Source: an uncultured Bacilli bacterium
GTDB taxonomy: Bacteria; Bacillota_I; Bacilli_A; RF39; UBA660
Reading direction: 5' to 3'
Assembly: GCA_948543905.1 (NCBI GenBank)
Contig: CAOVIS010000003.1
Location: 1,586 to 14,806, forward strand
Length of the DNA: 13,221 bases
Part shown: positions 1 through 5,988 of the stretch, one piece after another
Position numbering within the stretch: the stretch's first letter is position 1
Layout of the letters: each line of letters opens with the position of its first letter
The notes under the pieces: model-generated
What the model was told of the DNA's origin: nothing
The model's database searches: none
What the model saw: the letters and a program-made list of their open reading frames with translations, nothing else
Program-made: the position numbers and the translations under genes

Positions 1-1450
1 CTAGTAAAGGAAATTTACTTGTTAACTTTGCGTTATCAATGGCTATAGAATAAGAATGGAATACTTCTTCTTGATTGTATTTTACAGAAGAAGTTAATAA
101 TTCTTTTACTTCAGTTAGAGAAACACTATAAAATTTACTTAAAAATTCGGTATATATTTCTTCAATACCCCTAATATACTCAACAAAGTTTGCATCATAT
201 TGGGCTTCCTTAGTTGTGTCTAAAGTTATATTAGTAGCACTTATCGCAATATTTTTAGCGAATGTATATAACGCTACCGCTTCATTTATAGTTAAATCTT
301 TATTGGTAGCAACATAATTCATTAAATCTTTAACACAAGTTTTTAAAACATCAGCTTTATAAGCATAACCTACAGCATTTCGATAAGTTATAATATCATC
401 TGAGTCTATTTCTAAGCCTAAATCTTCAGGTTTACAGTTATTCATAAAGTTAATACTATCTAATATTTTATAGAATGTATCTTTTTCTTCCTCTGTTTTA
501 AGCTCAAAGAAATCATATAAACCTTGTAAATCATTAGCATATATGCATTTATAAAAATCATTAATATTTCTATTTGGTTTAAAAGCTGCTAAAAGTAAGA
601 TTATAGCTTCACCTCGTAAATGATTAAAATCATCATTATTAAGGAGGATTCCAGCAATAGAATTTTTAGAATACTTGCTATTACAACGGATTGCAGCATT
701 TTTTAAGACATTGTGAATTAAAGGCTCGGTTATTTTTCCGGCTTCAATTTTATTATTACAATCGCAATTATAAATCATAATAGCTCTAAAGCCTCTTTTT
801 AAGCTTTCACATAAAATATTTAACATATCCGTGTCTGTTACTTCTAAATTTAATCTTTCAAGGTATTCATTAAGTTTGTTGAAATTTAAAGCTACTATCG
901 GGCCATTGTCGTAAAATAAATTAATTAAAGATTTATTGTCAACTTCATCAGTTAGACAAATTTTGATAGCATTTAACTGATGCATATCTTCATTGGTATA
1001 TAAATCTTCAGCTAGTAATTCACTTAATGCTTTATGAAGAGCTATTCTTACTAAATTATTATATTTCTTTTCTTCATAACTTTTAGTTTTAGTATCTTCT
1101 TTTATAACTTGATATTTAGATTTTATTCCCGTAATAGAATTTTTAATAATAGTATCATATAGAGTAATAAAATCAGTTTCTTTAAAAGAACAAGCAACTT
1201 TTTCTCCTTCTTCTTTGATAGCTTCTTCTTTAAGAGTTGCATCAGTATATTTTCCTTCTAAATTATATAGAGGAATAATGCTAGCCATTTCAGTATAAAA
1301 TTTTGTTAAATCTTCGGGACTAATATTATTAGTTGCAATTACTTCTTCGAAAGTTTTATTATCTGTTTCCTCTTTATCTTCGTCTTTTTTGCTTGCTCCA
1401 CATCCAGTTAGTAAATTAAAAGGAATAGTAAGAGCTAAAGTTAGAGCCAT
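1..1450 (-). CDS. Large lipoprotein of unknown function, N-terminal part (runs off left edge)
   Basis: The minus strand is open without a stop from the ATG at 1450 to the window edge, giving 483 codons; the C-terminus is missing. The protein begins MALTLALTIPFNLLTGCG, a hydrophobic stretch ending in a lipobox with the lipidated cysteine at about residue 17. An acidic, lysine-rich linker follows (ASKKDEDKEETDNK). The expected basic N-terminus is absent. A better start, ATG at 1467 with an AGAGG ribosome binding site 8 bases upstream, reads MDKTSLWL and stops, one frame away, so the signal peptide looks split by a frameshift (see findings). The rest looks mostly helical and contains about 11 cysteines, including an NCDCN motif, which is many for an exported protein. 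I do not recognise the family. A consensus sigma-A promoter lies just upstream, at the end of the pseudouridine synthase gene. Being a lipoprotein is likely; function is unknown. Confidence 0.8.
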   Translation of the reverse strand, partial: MALTLALTIPFNLLTGCGASKKDEDKEETDNKTFEEVIATNNISPEDLTKFYTEMASIIPLYNLEGKYTDATLKEEAIKEEGEKVACSFKETDFITLYDTIIKNSITGIKSKYQVIKEDTKTKSYEEKKYNNLVRIALHKALSELLAEDLYTNEDMHQLNAIKICLTDEVDNKSLINLFYDNGPIVALNFNKLNEYLERLNLEVTDTDMLNILCESLKRGFRAIMIYNCDCNNKIEAGKITEPLIHNVLKNAAIRCNSKYSKNSIAGILLNNDDFNHLRGEAIILLLAAFKPNRNINDFYKCIYANDLQGLYDFFELKTEEEKDTFYKILDSINFMNNCKPEDLGLEIDSDDIITYRNAVGYAYKADVLKTCVKDLMNYVATNKDLTINEAVALYTFAKNIAISATNITLDTTKEAQYDANFVEYIRGIEEIYTEFLSKFYSVSLTEVKELLTSSVKYNQEEVFHSYSIAIDNAKLTSKFPLL

Positions 1451-1467
1451 AAGCTAGTTTTATCCAT
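1441..1467 (-). other. Short upstream reading frame MDKTSLWL, probable original start of the lipoprotein
   Basis: ATG at 1467-1465 follows an AGAGG ribosome binding site (1476-1480) at 8 bases spacing and encodes eight residues before TAA at 1443-1441. It overlaps the ATG at 1450-1448 of the long lipoprotein frame. MDKTS supplies the basic N-terminus that the downstream frame lacks. It is therefore either the true start cut off by a one-base loss, or a tiny leader frame that couples translation to the downstream ATG. Confidence 0.55.
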
Positions 1468-1493
1468 ATAAAAAACCTCTTTTCGTAAGGTTT

Positions 1494-1522
1494 ATTATAA
1501 TCTGGAATTGGCTAATTGTCAA
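1494..1522 (-). promoter_or_regulatory. Consensus sigma-A promoter for the lipoprotein at 1-1450
   Basis: On the minus strand TTGACA (1517-1522) and TATAAT (1494-1499) are separated by exactly 17 bases. Both hexamers match the housekeeping consensus perfectly. The predicted transcript starts near 1487, about 20 bases before the ATG at 1467. The -35 box lies immediately after the stop codon of the pseudouridine synthase gene (1524-1526), with no terminator between. Confidence 0.85.
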
Positions 1523-1523
1523 A

Positions 1524-2414
1524 TTAACTTTCTAAGGATTCTAAAAAATCTTTAAAATACTTAGGAAGTGGAGCTTCAAATGATAAGGACTCTTTAGTTA
1601 TTGGATGAATAAAGCTCATTTTATAAGAATGAAGAAATTGTCCAAACTCCGTGGACTTGTGACCACTATAAACTGGATCATTATATATAGGATACCCAAT
1701 GTAAGACGTATGAACTCTGATTTGATGAGTACGACCTGTTTCTAAGATGCAACTTACTAAAGTGTAACCCCTATATCTTTTTACAACTTTTAAATGGGTA
1801 ATAGCATTTTTACTATTTTCGGCAGTAACTGTCATCTTTTCGCGATTATTCTTATCACGGCCAATTGGAGCATCAATCGTAGCACTTCCATTTTTAAATT
1901 CCCCAATTAATAAAGCTAAATATTCCCGGGTGACTTTTTTTTCTTTAAAATATTCTGTTAAAATAGCATGAGCCTCATTAGTTTTAGCAACAAGTATTAG
2001 ACCACTGGTATCTTTATCAATGCGGTGTACAATTCCTGGACGATTAACATCGCCTATATCACTTAAATTATTTGTGTAATACATAAGACCATTTACTAAA
2101 GTATTATTATAATTGCCAGCACCAGGATGTACAACAAGGCCACTAGGTTTATTAATAACCATTAAATATTCATCTTCATAGATAATATCTAAAGGCATTT
2201 TTACTGGTTCAATATTAGTTGTTTCTTGGTAAGCCTCAATATTTAGCGTAATCTCATCATCAAGCATAACTTTAGTACTAGCTTTAACTATTTTATTATT
2301 TAGAAGAATTAAATTTTCTTTAATAAGTTTACTGATAAACTCCCTTGAATATGTAGTTACTTCACTTAAATATTTATCAATTCTAATATCATTTTGTTCT
2401 ACTTTTATCGTCAT
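1524..2414 (-). CDS. ylyB: RluA/RluD-family large-subunit rRNA pseudouridine synthase
   Basis: This 296-residue protein converts selected uridines of 23S rRNA to pseudouridine, as known for the RluA/RluD family. An N-terminal S4-type RNA-binding domain (about residues 1-60, with IRIDKYLSE) precedes the catalytic domain. That domain carries the signature HRIDKDTSG at residues 130-138; Asp133 is the expected catalytic aspartate. GRTHQIRVH and the C-terminal HSY-containing segment are also typical. The start is placed at ATG 2414, preceded by AAAGGAG; a longer frame from TTG 2444 reads through that site and is unlikely. The gene overlaps the end of lspA by 26 bases, so translation is probably coupled. 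In Bacillus subtilis the homologous ylyB also follows lspA. The family call is firm; the exact target uridine cannot be read from sequence. Confidence 0.95.
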   Translation of the reverse strand: MTIKVEQNDIRIDKYLSEVTTYSREFISKLIKENLILLNNKIVKASTKVMLDDEITLNIEAYQETTNIEPVKMPLDIIYEDEYLMVINKPSGLVVHPGAGNYNNTLVNGLMYYTNNLSDIGDVNRPGIVHRIDKDTSGLILVAKTNEAHAILTEYFKEKKVTREYLALLIGEFKNGSATIDAPIGRDKNNREKMTVTAENSKNAITHLKVVKRYRGYTLVSCILETGRTHQIRVHTSYIGYPIYNDPVYSGHKSTEFGQFLHSYKMSFIHPITKESLSFEAPLPKYFKDFLESLES

Positions 2415-2868
2415 CTTTCTTATCTTCTCCTTTAAGTATGGCAATTATTAATAAAAACACGCCAACAACAATAGCAATATCTGCAATGTTAAAAATAGGA
2501 TAGTCATAACCAAATATTCGAAAATCTAAAAAGTCTCTTACATACCCTAAAAAAATCCGATCCGCTAAATTTGATAAAAGTCCTCCAATTAAAGAGGCAA
2601 AAGCTATATTATTACGTAGATTATTTTTAAAACTAAGCATAAATTTTAAAATAATTATAAAAGCTACGATTGATAAAATAATAAAAATAAAACTGTAATT
2701 ATCTAAAATAGACCAAGCACCACCAGTATTATGAGTAAGTGTTAAATAGAAAAAATTTTTAATTACTTTAAAAGATTCATTAAATTTTAAGTAAACTTCG
2801 ATAATACTTTTAGATATTTGATCAATTAATAAAATAGAAATTGCAATGATAAAAGTTTTTTTATTCAT
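2389..2868 (-). CDS. lspA: Lipoprotein signal peptidase (signal peptidase II)
   Basis: LspA is the membrane aspartic protease that cuts the signal peptide of prolipoproteins before the lipidated cysteine. The 159-residue protein has four hydrophobic segments (about residues 5-25, 60-80, 88-100 and 128-146). It carries the family blocks DQISK near residue 16, HNTGGAWS at 46-53, SNLADR with Asp103, and FNIAD with Asp130. Asp103 and Asp130 are the expected catalytic pair. A lysine/aspartate-rich tail ends the protein. Start is ATG 2868, five bases after AGGTGG; a GTG frame start at 2877 overlaps that ribosome binding site and was discarded. It lies 30 bases downstream of the YlmC-like gene and overlaps the pseudouridine synthase gene. 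It ends in TGA, and its tryptophan codon is TGG. Its substrates include the five lipoproteins encoded in this window. Confidence 0.97.
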   Translation of the reverse strand: MNKKTFIIAISILLIDQISKSIIEVYLKFNESFKVIKNFFYLTLTHNTGGAWSILDNYSFIFIILSIVAFIIILKFMLSFKNNLRNNIAFASLIGGLLSNLADRIFLGYVRDFLDFRIFGYDYPIFNIADIAIVVGVFLLIIAILKGEDKKDDDKSRTK

Positions 2869-2898
2869 AAGATCCACCTACTTAATTATATCATAAAT

Positions 2899-3123
2899 TT
2901 AAATTTTCACCAATATAACATCGGTACCTATTTTAACAATTTGGGAAATTTCGATATTAGTCTCAGTATTGCTCTTAAATAATCTTTTAAAAAAACTTTT
3001 AGGCATAACAACAAAGTAGTTAATAGTGCCAGATTCACTTACCTCAGCATCTACAATAACTCCTAGGTGTTTGCCATCGTTAACATTAATAACCATTTTT
3101 ATTTGTAAATCACTTAAACGCAA
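2899..3123 (-). CDS. ylmC: YlmC/YmxH-family PRC-barrel protein
   Basis: The 74-residue protein opens with MRLSDLQIKMVINVNDGKHL and continues with a short beta-rich PRC-barrel-like domain, the layout of the small YlmC/YmxH family found in spore-forming Firmicutes. The biochemical role is not established. The start is TTG at 3123, six bases after AGAGGTGG; no ATG nearby gives the conserved MRLS beginning. In Bacillus subtilis ylmC lies just after sigG in the ylm cluster. Here the four lipoprotein genes separate it from sigG. lspA follows after 30 bases, so the two are probably cotranscribed. A terminator at 3153-3174 insulates the gene from the upstream lipoprotein array; its own promoter is not clear. 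The family assignment is good, the function inferred only from context. Confidence 0.85.
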   Translation of the reverse strand: MRLSDLQIKMVINVNDGKHLGVIVDAEVSESGTINYFVVMPKSFFKRLFKSNTETNIEISQIVKIGTDVILVKI

Positions 3124-3152
3124 AAAATACCACCTCTAAAAAATTATATTCT

Positions 3153-3174
3153 AAAAAAAAAAGCAGTATGCTTT
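3153..3174 (-). terminator. Intrinsic terminator of the lipoprotein array
   Basis: On the minus strand AAAGCA-TAC-TGCTTT forms a six-base-pair stem (3160-3174) followed by a run of T corresponding to the A tract at 3153-3162. It begins a few bases after the stop codon of the last lipoprotein gene (3182-3184) and ends before the ribosome binding site of the YlmC-like gene. Confidence 0.8.
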
Positions 3175-3181
3175 AATACCA

Positions 3182-3601
3182 CTATTTACAAGTAAAACCA
3201 GCGTCTTCTAGGTTTTCTTCAATTGTATCCATATCTAAATCACCTAGTTCATCTTCGATAGCATCTTGCATAGCATCATTTAATTTATTAACATCTACTT
3301 TGCCAGTTACAGTATATTTATTATTTTTAGAGTCTTTAAGTTTTAGTTCAATACCGTTCATTTTAAATTCGGCACCACCTTCTAAAAACTCAGAATATTC
3401 ATCAAACTCCCTTGAATCTGCTTTTATAGTTGCGTTAATACTTGCAGAAGTTAAAGTTTCATTTTTATCGAATTTAAAATTTATTTCCGCTTTATTACCA
3501 TCTTCACTTATTTTACAATTTAGGCTTTTACCACCACATCCAGTAGTTAAAAGAACTAATCCCCCAGCTAATAAAATCAAACTTGTTTTTTTCATAATCA
3601 T
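3182..3601 (-). CDS. Small lipoprotein, paralog 4 of tandem array
   Basis: A 139-residue lipoprotein of unknown function. MIMKKTSLILLAGG and a lipobox put the lipidated cysteine at residue 22. The array's common plan follows: GCGGKSLNC, an acidic beta-rich middle (INFKFDKNETLTSAS; a later GIELKLKDSKNNKYTVTGKVD segment) and a C-terminal helix ending FTCK. The two non-lipid cysteines, one near each end of the mature protein, could form a disulfide. Start is ATG 3601, five bases after AAAGGAG; ATG 3595 is also possible, and a GTG at 3607 overlaps the site. Only 17 bases separate it from the preceding paralog and no promoter fits between them, so the two are probably cotranscribed. A terminator follows. 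It may be distantly related to DUF1307/YehR-type lipoproteins, but this is a guess from overall layout. Confidence 0.85.
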   Translation of the reverse strand: MIMKKTSLILLAGGLVLLTTGCGGKSLNCKISEDGNKAEINFKFDKNETLTSASINATIKADSREFDEYSEFLEGGAEFKMNGIELKLKDSKNNKYTVTGKVDVNKLNDAMQDAIEDELGDLDMDTIEENLEDAGFTCK

Positions 3602-3618
3602 ACACACTCCTTTAAAAA

Positions 3619-4080
3619 TTATTTAATTGTACAAGTATATTCTTTTTCTTCTAAATCTTTTTTAATCTCTTCTAATTTTATGCTTTTATCTTCATATTCA
3701 GTACCTAAGACTTCAGCTAATTTTGCAGCATTAAATTCTAAAGTAAAAGTTATATCCTTATCGCCTTTTTGATAAGTTAGTTTCATTCCACTATTATCCG
3801 CGGCTGTTTGCATTTCTTTTATTGCGCTTTCGATATCGGCATCTGTTATATCTTTTCCATAAGTCATAGTAATATCAGAAGTACCATTTTCTAAACTGTC
3901 AGATTCATTAAAATTTAGATTATAAGAAGTTATAATGCCATCAATACTTTCATCTTTGCAAGATAAAACTTTTCCCATTTGTTTAGTATCTTCTTTTTTT
4001 GAATCTTTTTTTTCTTTGCCACATCCGGGAGTTAATACTAATAAAAACATCATAACTAACATTAAACTAAGTTTTTTCAC
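3619..4080 (-). CDS. Small lipoprotein, paralog 3 of tandem array
   Basis: A 153-residue lipoprotein of unknown function, the longest of the four. The signal peptide MKKLSLMLVMMFLLVLTPGC puts the lipidated cysteine at residue 20. A charged linker (KEKKDSKKEDTKQ) absent from the other copies follows, then the shared pattern: LSC at residue 41, NLNFNESDSLENG, GMKLTYQKGDKDITFTLEF, and a C-terminal helix ending EYTCTIK with Cys150. The start is GTG at 4080, supported by a strong GAGGAGG site five bases upstream. A TGATATACT extended -10 element lies at 4106-4114. It is the most diverged copy, implying an older duplication than that of the two copies at its 5' side. It probably forms a two-gene unit with the next lipoprotein gene. 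Confidence 0.85.
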   Translation of the reverse strand: MKKLSLMLVMMFLLVLTPGCGKEKKDSKKEDTKQMGKVLSCKDESIDGIITSYNLNFNESDSLENGTSDITMTYGKDITDADIESAIKEMQTAADNSGMKLTYQKGDKDITFTLEFNAAKLAEVLGTEYEDKSIKLEEIKKDLEEKEYTCTIK

Positions 4081-4105
4081 ACTATCCTCCTCTCCTGTTA
4101 TTATA

Positions 4106-4114
4106 AGTATATCA
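4106..4114 (-). promoter_or_regulatory. Extended -10 promoter of paralog 3
   Basis: Minus-strand TGATATACT gives an extended -10 element (TATACT at 4106-4111, TG at 4113-4114). The predicted start near 4099 lies just upstream of the GGAGAGGAGG ribosome binding site at 4086-4095. No convincing -35 box is present, which an extended -10 can tolerate. An overlapping TATAAT at 4100-4105 would start inside the ribosome binding site. Confidence 0.5.
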
Positions 4115-4135
4115 TATATTTTAACATATTACAGC

Positions 4136-4158
4136 AAAAAGACAGAATTATATCTGCC
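4136..4158 (-). terminator. Intrinsic terminator of paralog 2
   Basis: Minus-strand GGCAGA-TATAAT-TCTGTC pairs as a six-base-pair stem with one G-U pair (4141-4158), followed by five T (A tract at 4136-4140). It overlaps the TAG stop codon of the lipoprotein gene at 4158-4160. Confidence 0.65.
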
Positions 4159-4571
4159 TATTTTTTACATTTGAAATCAGAATCTTTTAACTCATCTTGT
4201 ATTTCATCATATGTTGAATTATCATCATAGCTGCTTCCTAAAGCTTCATTTACTTTATCAGCATCAAAACTAATTGTAAAAGTAACTTTTTCTTTGCCTT
4301 TTTTAACTTTTAATTTCATACCATTTTCTTTAGCTTCTTCTTTCATTTCATCGATAAATTCATCTATTTCATCTTCATCAACTTCATCTTTATCGTATTT
4401 TTGAACTAAAGTCATAGTGCCAGATTTGATTTTGTCATCTTTATCAAACTTAAGATTATATTCCATAGTTTGATCGCTTTGGGTTTTGCTACAATTTAGA
4501 CTTTTGCCTCCACATCCTACACTTAAAAATACTAAGCTTAAAGACACTAATACTAAACCTATACGTTTCAT
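4158..4571 (-). CDS. Small lipoprotein, paralog 2 of tandem array
   Basis: A 137-residue lipoprotein of unknown function. The signal peptide MKRIGLVLVSLSLVFLSVGC is nearly the same as that of paralog 1 and gives a lipidated Cys20. The mature part shows GGKSLNC (Cys27), YNLKFDKDDKIKSGTMT, a very acidic helical segment (about residues 68-88), MKLKVKKGKEKVTFTISF, DADKVNEALGSS, then a C-terminal helix ending DFKCKK (Cys135). It appears to be the best preserved copy and serves here as the reference for the other three. Start is ATG 4571 with AAAGGAG nine bases upstream. It has its own extended -10 promoter (4598-4606) and its own terminator, so it is probably a single-gene unit. Confidence 0.87.
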   Translation of the reverse strand: MKRIGLVLVSLSLVFLSVGCGGKSLNCSKTQSDQTMEYNLKFDKDDKIKSGTMTLVQKYDKDEVDEDEIDEFIDEMKEEAKENGMKLKVKKGKEKVTFTISFDADKVNEALGSSYDDNSTYDEIQDELKDSDFKCKK

Positions 4572-4597
4572 TTGAACTAACTCCTTTCAATGCCTTC

Positions 4598-4606
4598 ATT
4601 ATATCA
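4598..4606 (-). promoter_or_regulatory. Extended -10 promoter of paralog 2
   Basis: Minus-strand TGATATAAT is a full extended -10 element (TATAAT at 4598-4603). The longer context GAATATGATATAATGA is identical to that upstream of paralog 1. The predicted start near 4591 lies just before the AAAGGAG site at 4581-4587. No good -35 box is seen. Confidence 0.65.
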
Positions 4607-4612
4607 TATTCT

Positions 4613-4651
4613 AAAAATAAATAAAAGATAGATTATTTAAAACCTATCCTT
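4613..4651 (-). terminator. Probable intrinsic terminator of paralog 1
   Basis: Minus-strand AAGGATAG (4644-4651) can pair with CTATCTTT (4624-4631) around a 12-base loop, with one G-U pair, followed by the T-rich run TATTTATTTTT. The ascending arm begins where the ancestral reading frame of paralog 1 would have ended (TAA at 4650-4652). The large loop makes it weaker than the others in this window. Confidence 0.5.
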
Positions 4652-5002
4652 ACTTTTTACATTTAAACTACTTCCTACAACATCTTCAATTTGATCAGCA
4701 TCTAAAGTCATTTTCATTGTAACTTTATTTTTGCTTTTAGAAACTTTTAATTTATAGCCTTCTTCTTTAGCTTGTTCTTTAGCTTCTTTGATGTTGTCAT
4801 CGATATCATCTTCTTCATCTTTGTCAAATTTTTTAGTAATCTCTACAGTTAAAGACTTAACTTCATCATCTTTATCAAAGTTAAAGACATATCTCATAGA
4901 TTCGCCATCTTCGCTTAATTCACAATCTAATTTTTTACCTCCGCATCCAGTTATAGCAAAAATCATTGCTAAGCTTGCAAGTACTAAACCTACACGTTTC
5001 AT
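4637..5002 (-). CDS. Small lipoprotein, paralog 1, C-terminus altered by out-of-frame deletion
   Basis: A 121-residue lipoprotein closely related to paralog 2: MKRVGLVLASLAMIFAITGC with lipidated Cys20, GGKKLDC (Cys27), FNFDKDDEVKSLTVE, an acidic helical segment, YKLKVSKSKNKVTMKMTL and DADQIEDVVGSS. After VGSS the paralogs continue through an 18-residue helix to FKCKK and stop. Here the frame goes straight into LNVKSKDRF. The expected FKCKK-stop is still present at 4650-4667, but in another frame. The simplest reading is a loss of about 55 bases, which removes the C-terminal helix and the second conserved cysteine. The protein may still be made and exported. Start is ATG 5002, seven bases after AGGAGGAG, with an extended -10 promoter upstream. 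Function unknown. Confidence 0.8.
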   Translation of the reverse strand: MKRVGLVLASLAMIFAITGCGGKKLDCELSEDGESMRYVFNFDKDDEVKSLTVEITKKFDKDEEDDIDDNIKEAKEQAKEEGYKLKVSKSKNKVTMKMTLDADQIEDVVGSSLNVKSKDRF

Positions 5003-5026
5003 AACATAACTCCTCCTCTCATAATC

Positions 5027-5035
5027 ATTATATCA
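5027..5035 (-). promoter_or_regulatory. Extended -10 promoter of paralog 1
   Basis: Minus-strand TGATATAAT (TATAAT at 5027-5032) lies in the same GAATATGATATAATGA context as the promoter of paralog 2. The predicted start near 5020 leaves a short leader with the AGGAGGAG ribosome binding site at 5010-5017. The -35 region is not recognisable. Confidence 0.65.
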
Positions 5036-5072
5036 TATTCAGAAATAATTTAAAAGTTTAAAAATGATTTAA

Positions 5073-5849
5073 TTATTTTATCATGCGCTTTAAACTTAAA
5101 ATAGCATTTTTTTCAATTCGTGAAACTTGAGCTTGGCTAATATTTAGCGATTCGGCAATTTCCATTTGAGTTTTACCAACAATATATCTTGATATTAAAA
5201 CTTCGCGCTCGCGATCCTTTATTTTGTTTAGACCTCTTCTTAAGGAAATAAGCATGTCTTTATCACTATTTAAATCTTTTTTATCGGCGATTTGATCTTG
5301 TAAATAAATAGTATCGCCACCATCGTTATAGATAGGTTCGAAAATAGATACTGGTTCTTTTAAGGAATCTAGGGCATTAGCAATTTTATATTCTTCTACT
5401 CCTAAAGTGTTGGATATTTCCTTTGTCGAAGGCTCATGCCCTTCTCTATTAAAGTATTCTTCTTTAAAATTTATAATACTATAAGCTAAATCTTTGATGC
5501 TTCTGCTGACTCTAAGGCTAGTATTATCTCTTATATATCTTTTTATTTCGCCCAATATTAAAGGAACAGCATAAGTGGATAGTTTTAAATTATAAGATAA
5601 ATCAAAATTTTCAATAGCCTTTATTAGTCCTATAACTCCTACTTGAAATAAATCATCCATATTATAATTTCCTTTATTAAAACTTCTTAGGATACTTAAA
5701 ACTAATTTTAAATTACCATTTATGAGTTCTTCTTTTGCTTGCATATCTCCCGCGTGGAAACGCTCAAATAACTTGGTAGTCTCACTACTAGTTAAAACTT
5801 TTAATTCATTAGTATTAATACCGGTGATATCTACTTTATATCTTGCCAT
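5073..5849 (-). CDS. sigG: RNA polymerase sporulation sigma factor sigma-G
   Basis: Sigma-G directs late gene expression in the forespore. The 258-residue protein (about 260 in Bacillus subtilis) begins MARYKVDITGINTNELKVL, the conserved sigma-G N-terminus. Region 2 has DDLFQVGVIGLIKAIENFDL and LSTYAVPLILGEIKRYIRDN. The linker to region 3 reads LRVSRSIKDLAY, the hallmark EPVSIFEPIYNDGGDTIYLQDQI follows, and the region 4 helix-turn-helix is KTQMEIAESLNISQAQVSR. Start is ATG 5849, seven bases after AAAGGA. No spoIIGA or sigE lies upstream, where Bacillus subtilis has them; a decayed Fic gene and priA occupy that side. I could not identify a convincing sigma-F or sigma-G promoter in the 140-base leader. 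The assignment rests on near full-length similarity recalled from Bacillus subtilis SigG. Confidence 0.97.
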   Translation of the reverse strand: MARYKVDITGINTNELKVLTSSETTKLFERFHAGDMQAKEELINGNLKLVLSILRSFNKGNYNMDDLFQVGVIGLIKAIENFDLSYNLKLSTYAVPLILGEIKRYIRDNTSLRVSRSIKDLAYSIINFKEEYFNREGHEPSTKEISNTLGVEEYKIANALDSLKEPVSIFEPIYNDGGDTIYLQDQIADKKDLNSDKDMLISLRRGLNKIKDREREVLISRYIVGKTQMEIAESLNISQAQVSRIEKNAILSLKRMIK

Positions 5850-5988
5850 AAAAAAATCCTTTCTACTTATTTTTTGCGTAAAAAAGATTATTTTTATTCA
5901 AAAACAGGTTTTTAGTTTAATTTTTCAGAGAAAAAACTTATACTATCATGGTATTTGCTAAAAAATTAAGTTTATACTTTAGCTATTT

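Noticed and set aside
2389..2391. TGA read as tryptophan (Mycoplasma-type code)
   Set aside because: The genes checked use TGG for tryptophan, no internal TGA was needed to keep any gene open, and lspA stops at TGA with a normal length.
2885..2893. TGATATAAT extended -10 just before lspA
   Set aside because: The predicted start near 2878 would fall within the AGGTGG ribosome binding site of lspA, leaving no usable leader; probably chance in AT-rich DNA.
3143..3171. TATAAT with GCATAC upstream of ylmC as a promoter
   Set aside because: GCATAC belongs to the terminator hairpin of the preceding gene and does not resemble a sigma-A -35; a sporulation promoter is possible but the -10 does not fit well.
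3300..3626. Plus-strand open frame of 108 codons opposite a lipoprotein gene
   Set aside because: It mirrors the lipoprotein coding strand, has no ribosome binding site, and its protein is low-complexity Ser/Leu/Phe typical of an antisense shadow.
4788..5009. Plus-strand open frame of 73 codons opposite paralog 1
   Set aside because: Antisense of an Asp/Glu/Lys-rich gene, giving a serine-rich shadow; no start signals.
5061..5085. Hairpin ATGAT/ATCAT after sigG as a terminator
   Set aside because: Only five A/T-rich pairs with a long loop and a short T run; too weak to call.
5867..5904. Possible sigma-F/sigma-G promoter (GAATA and GCAAAAAATA) upstream of sigG
   Set aside because: The -35 match is partial, the spacing is long, and the start would fall at the AAAGGA ribosome binding site. 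Poly-A and poly-T sequence here matches many weak motifs.
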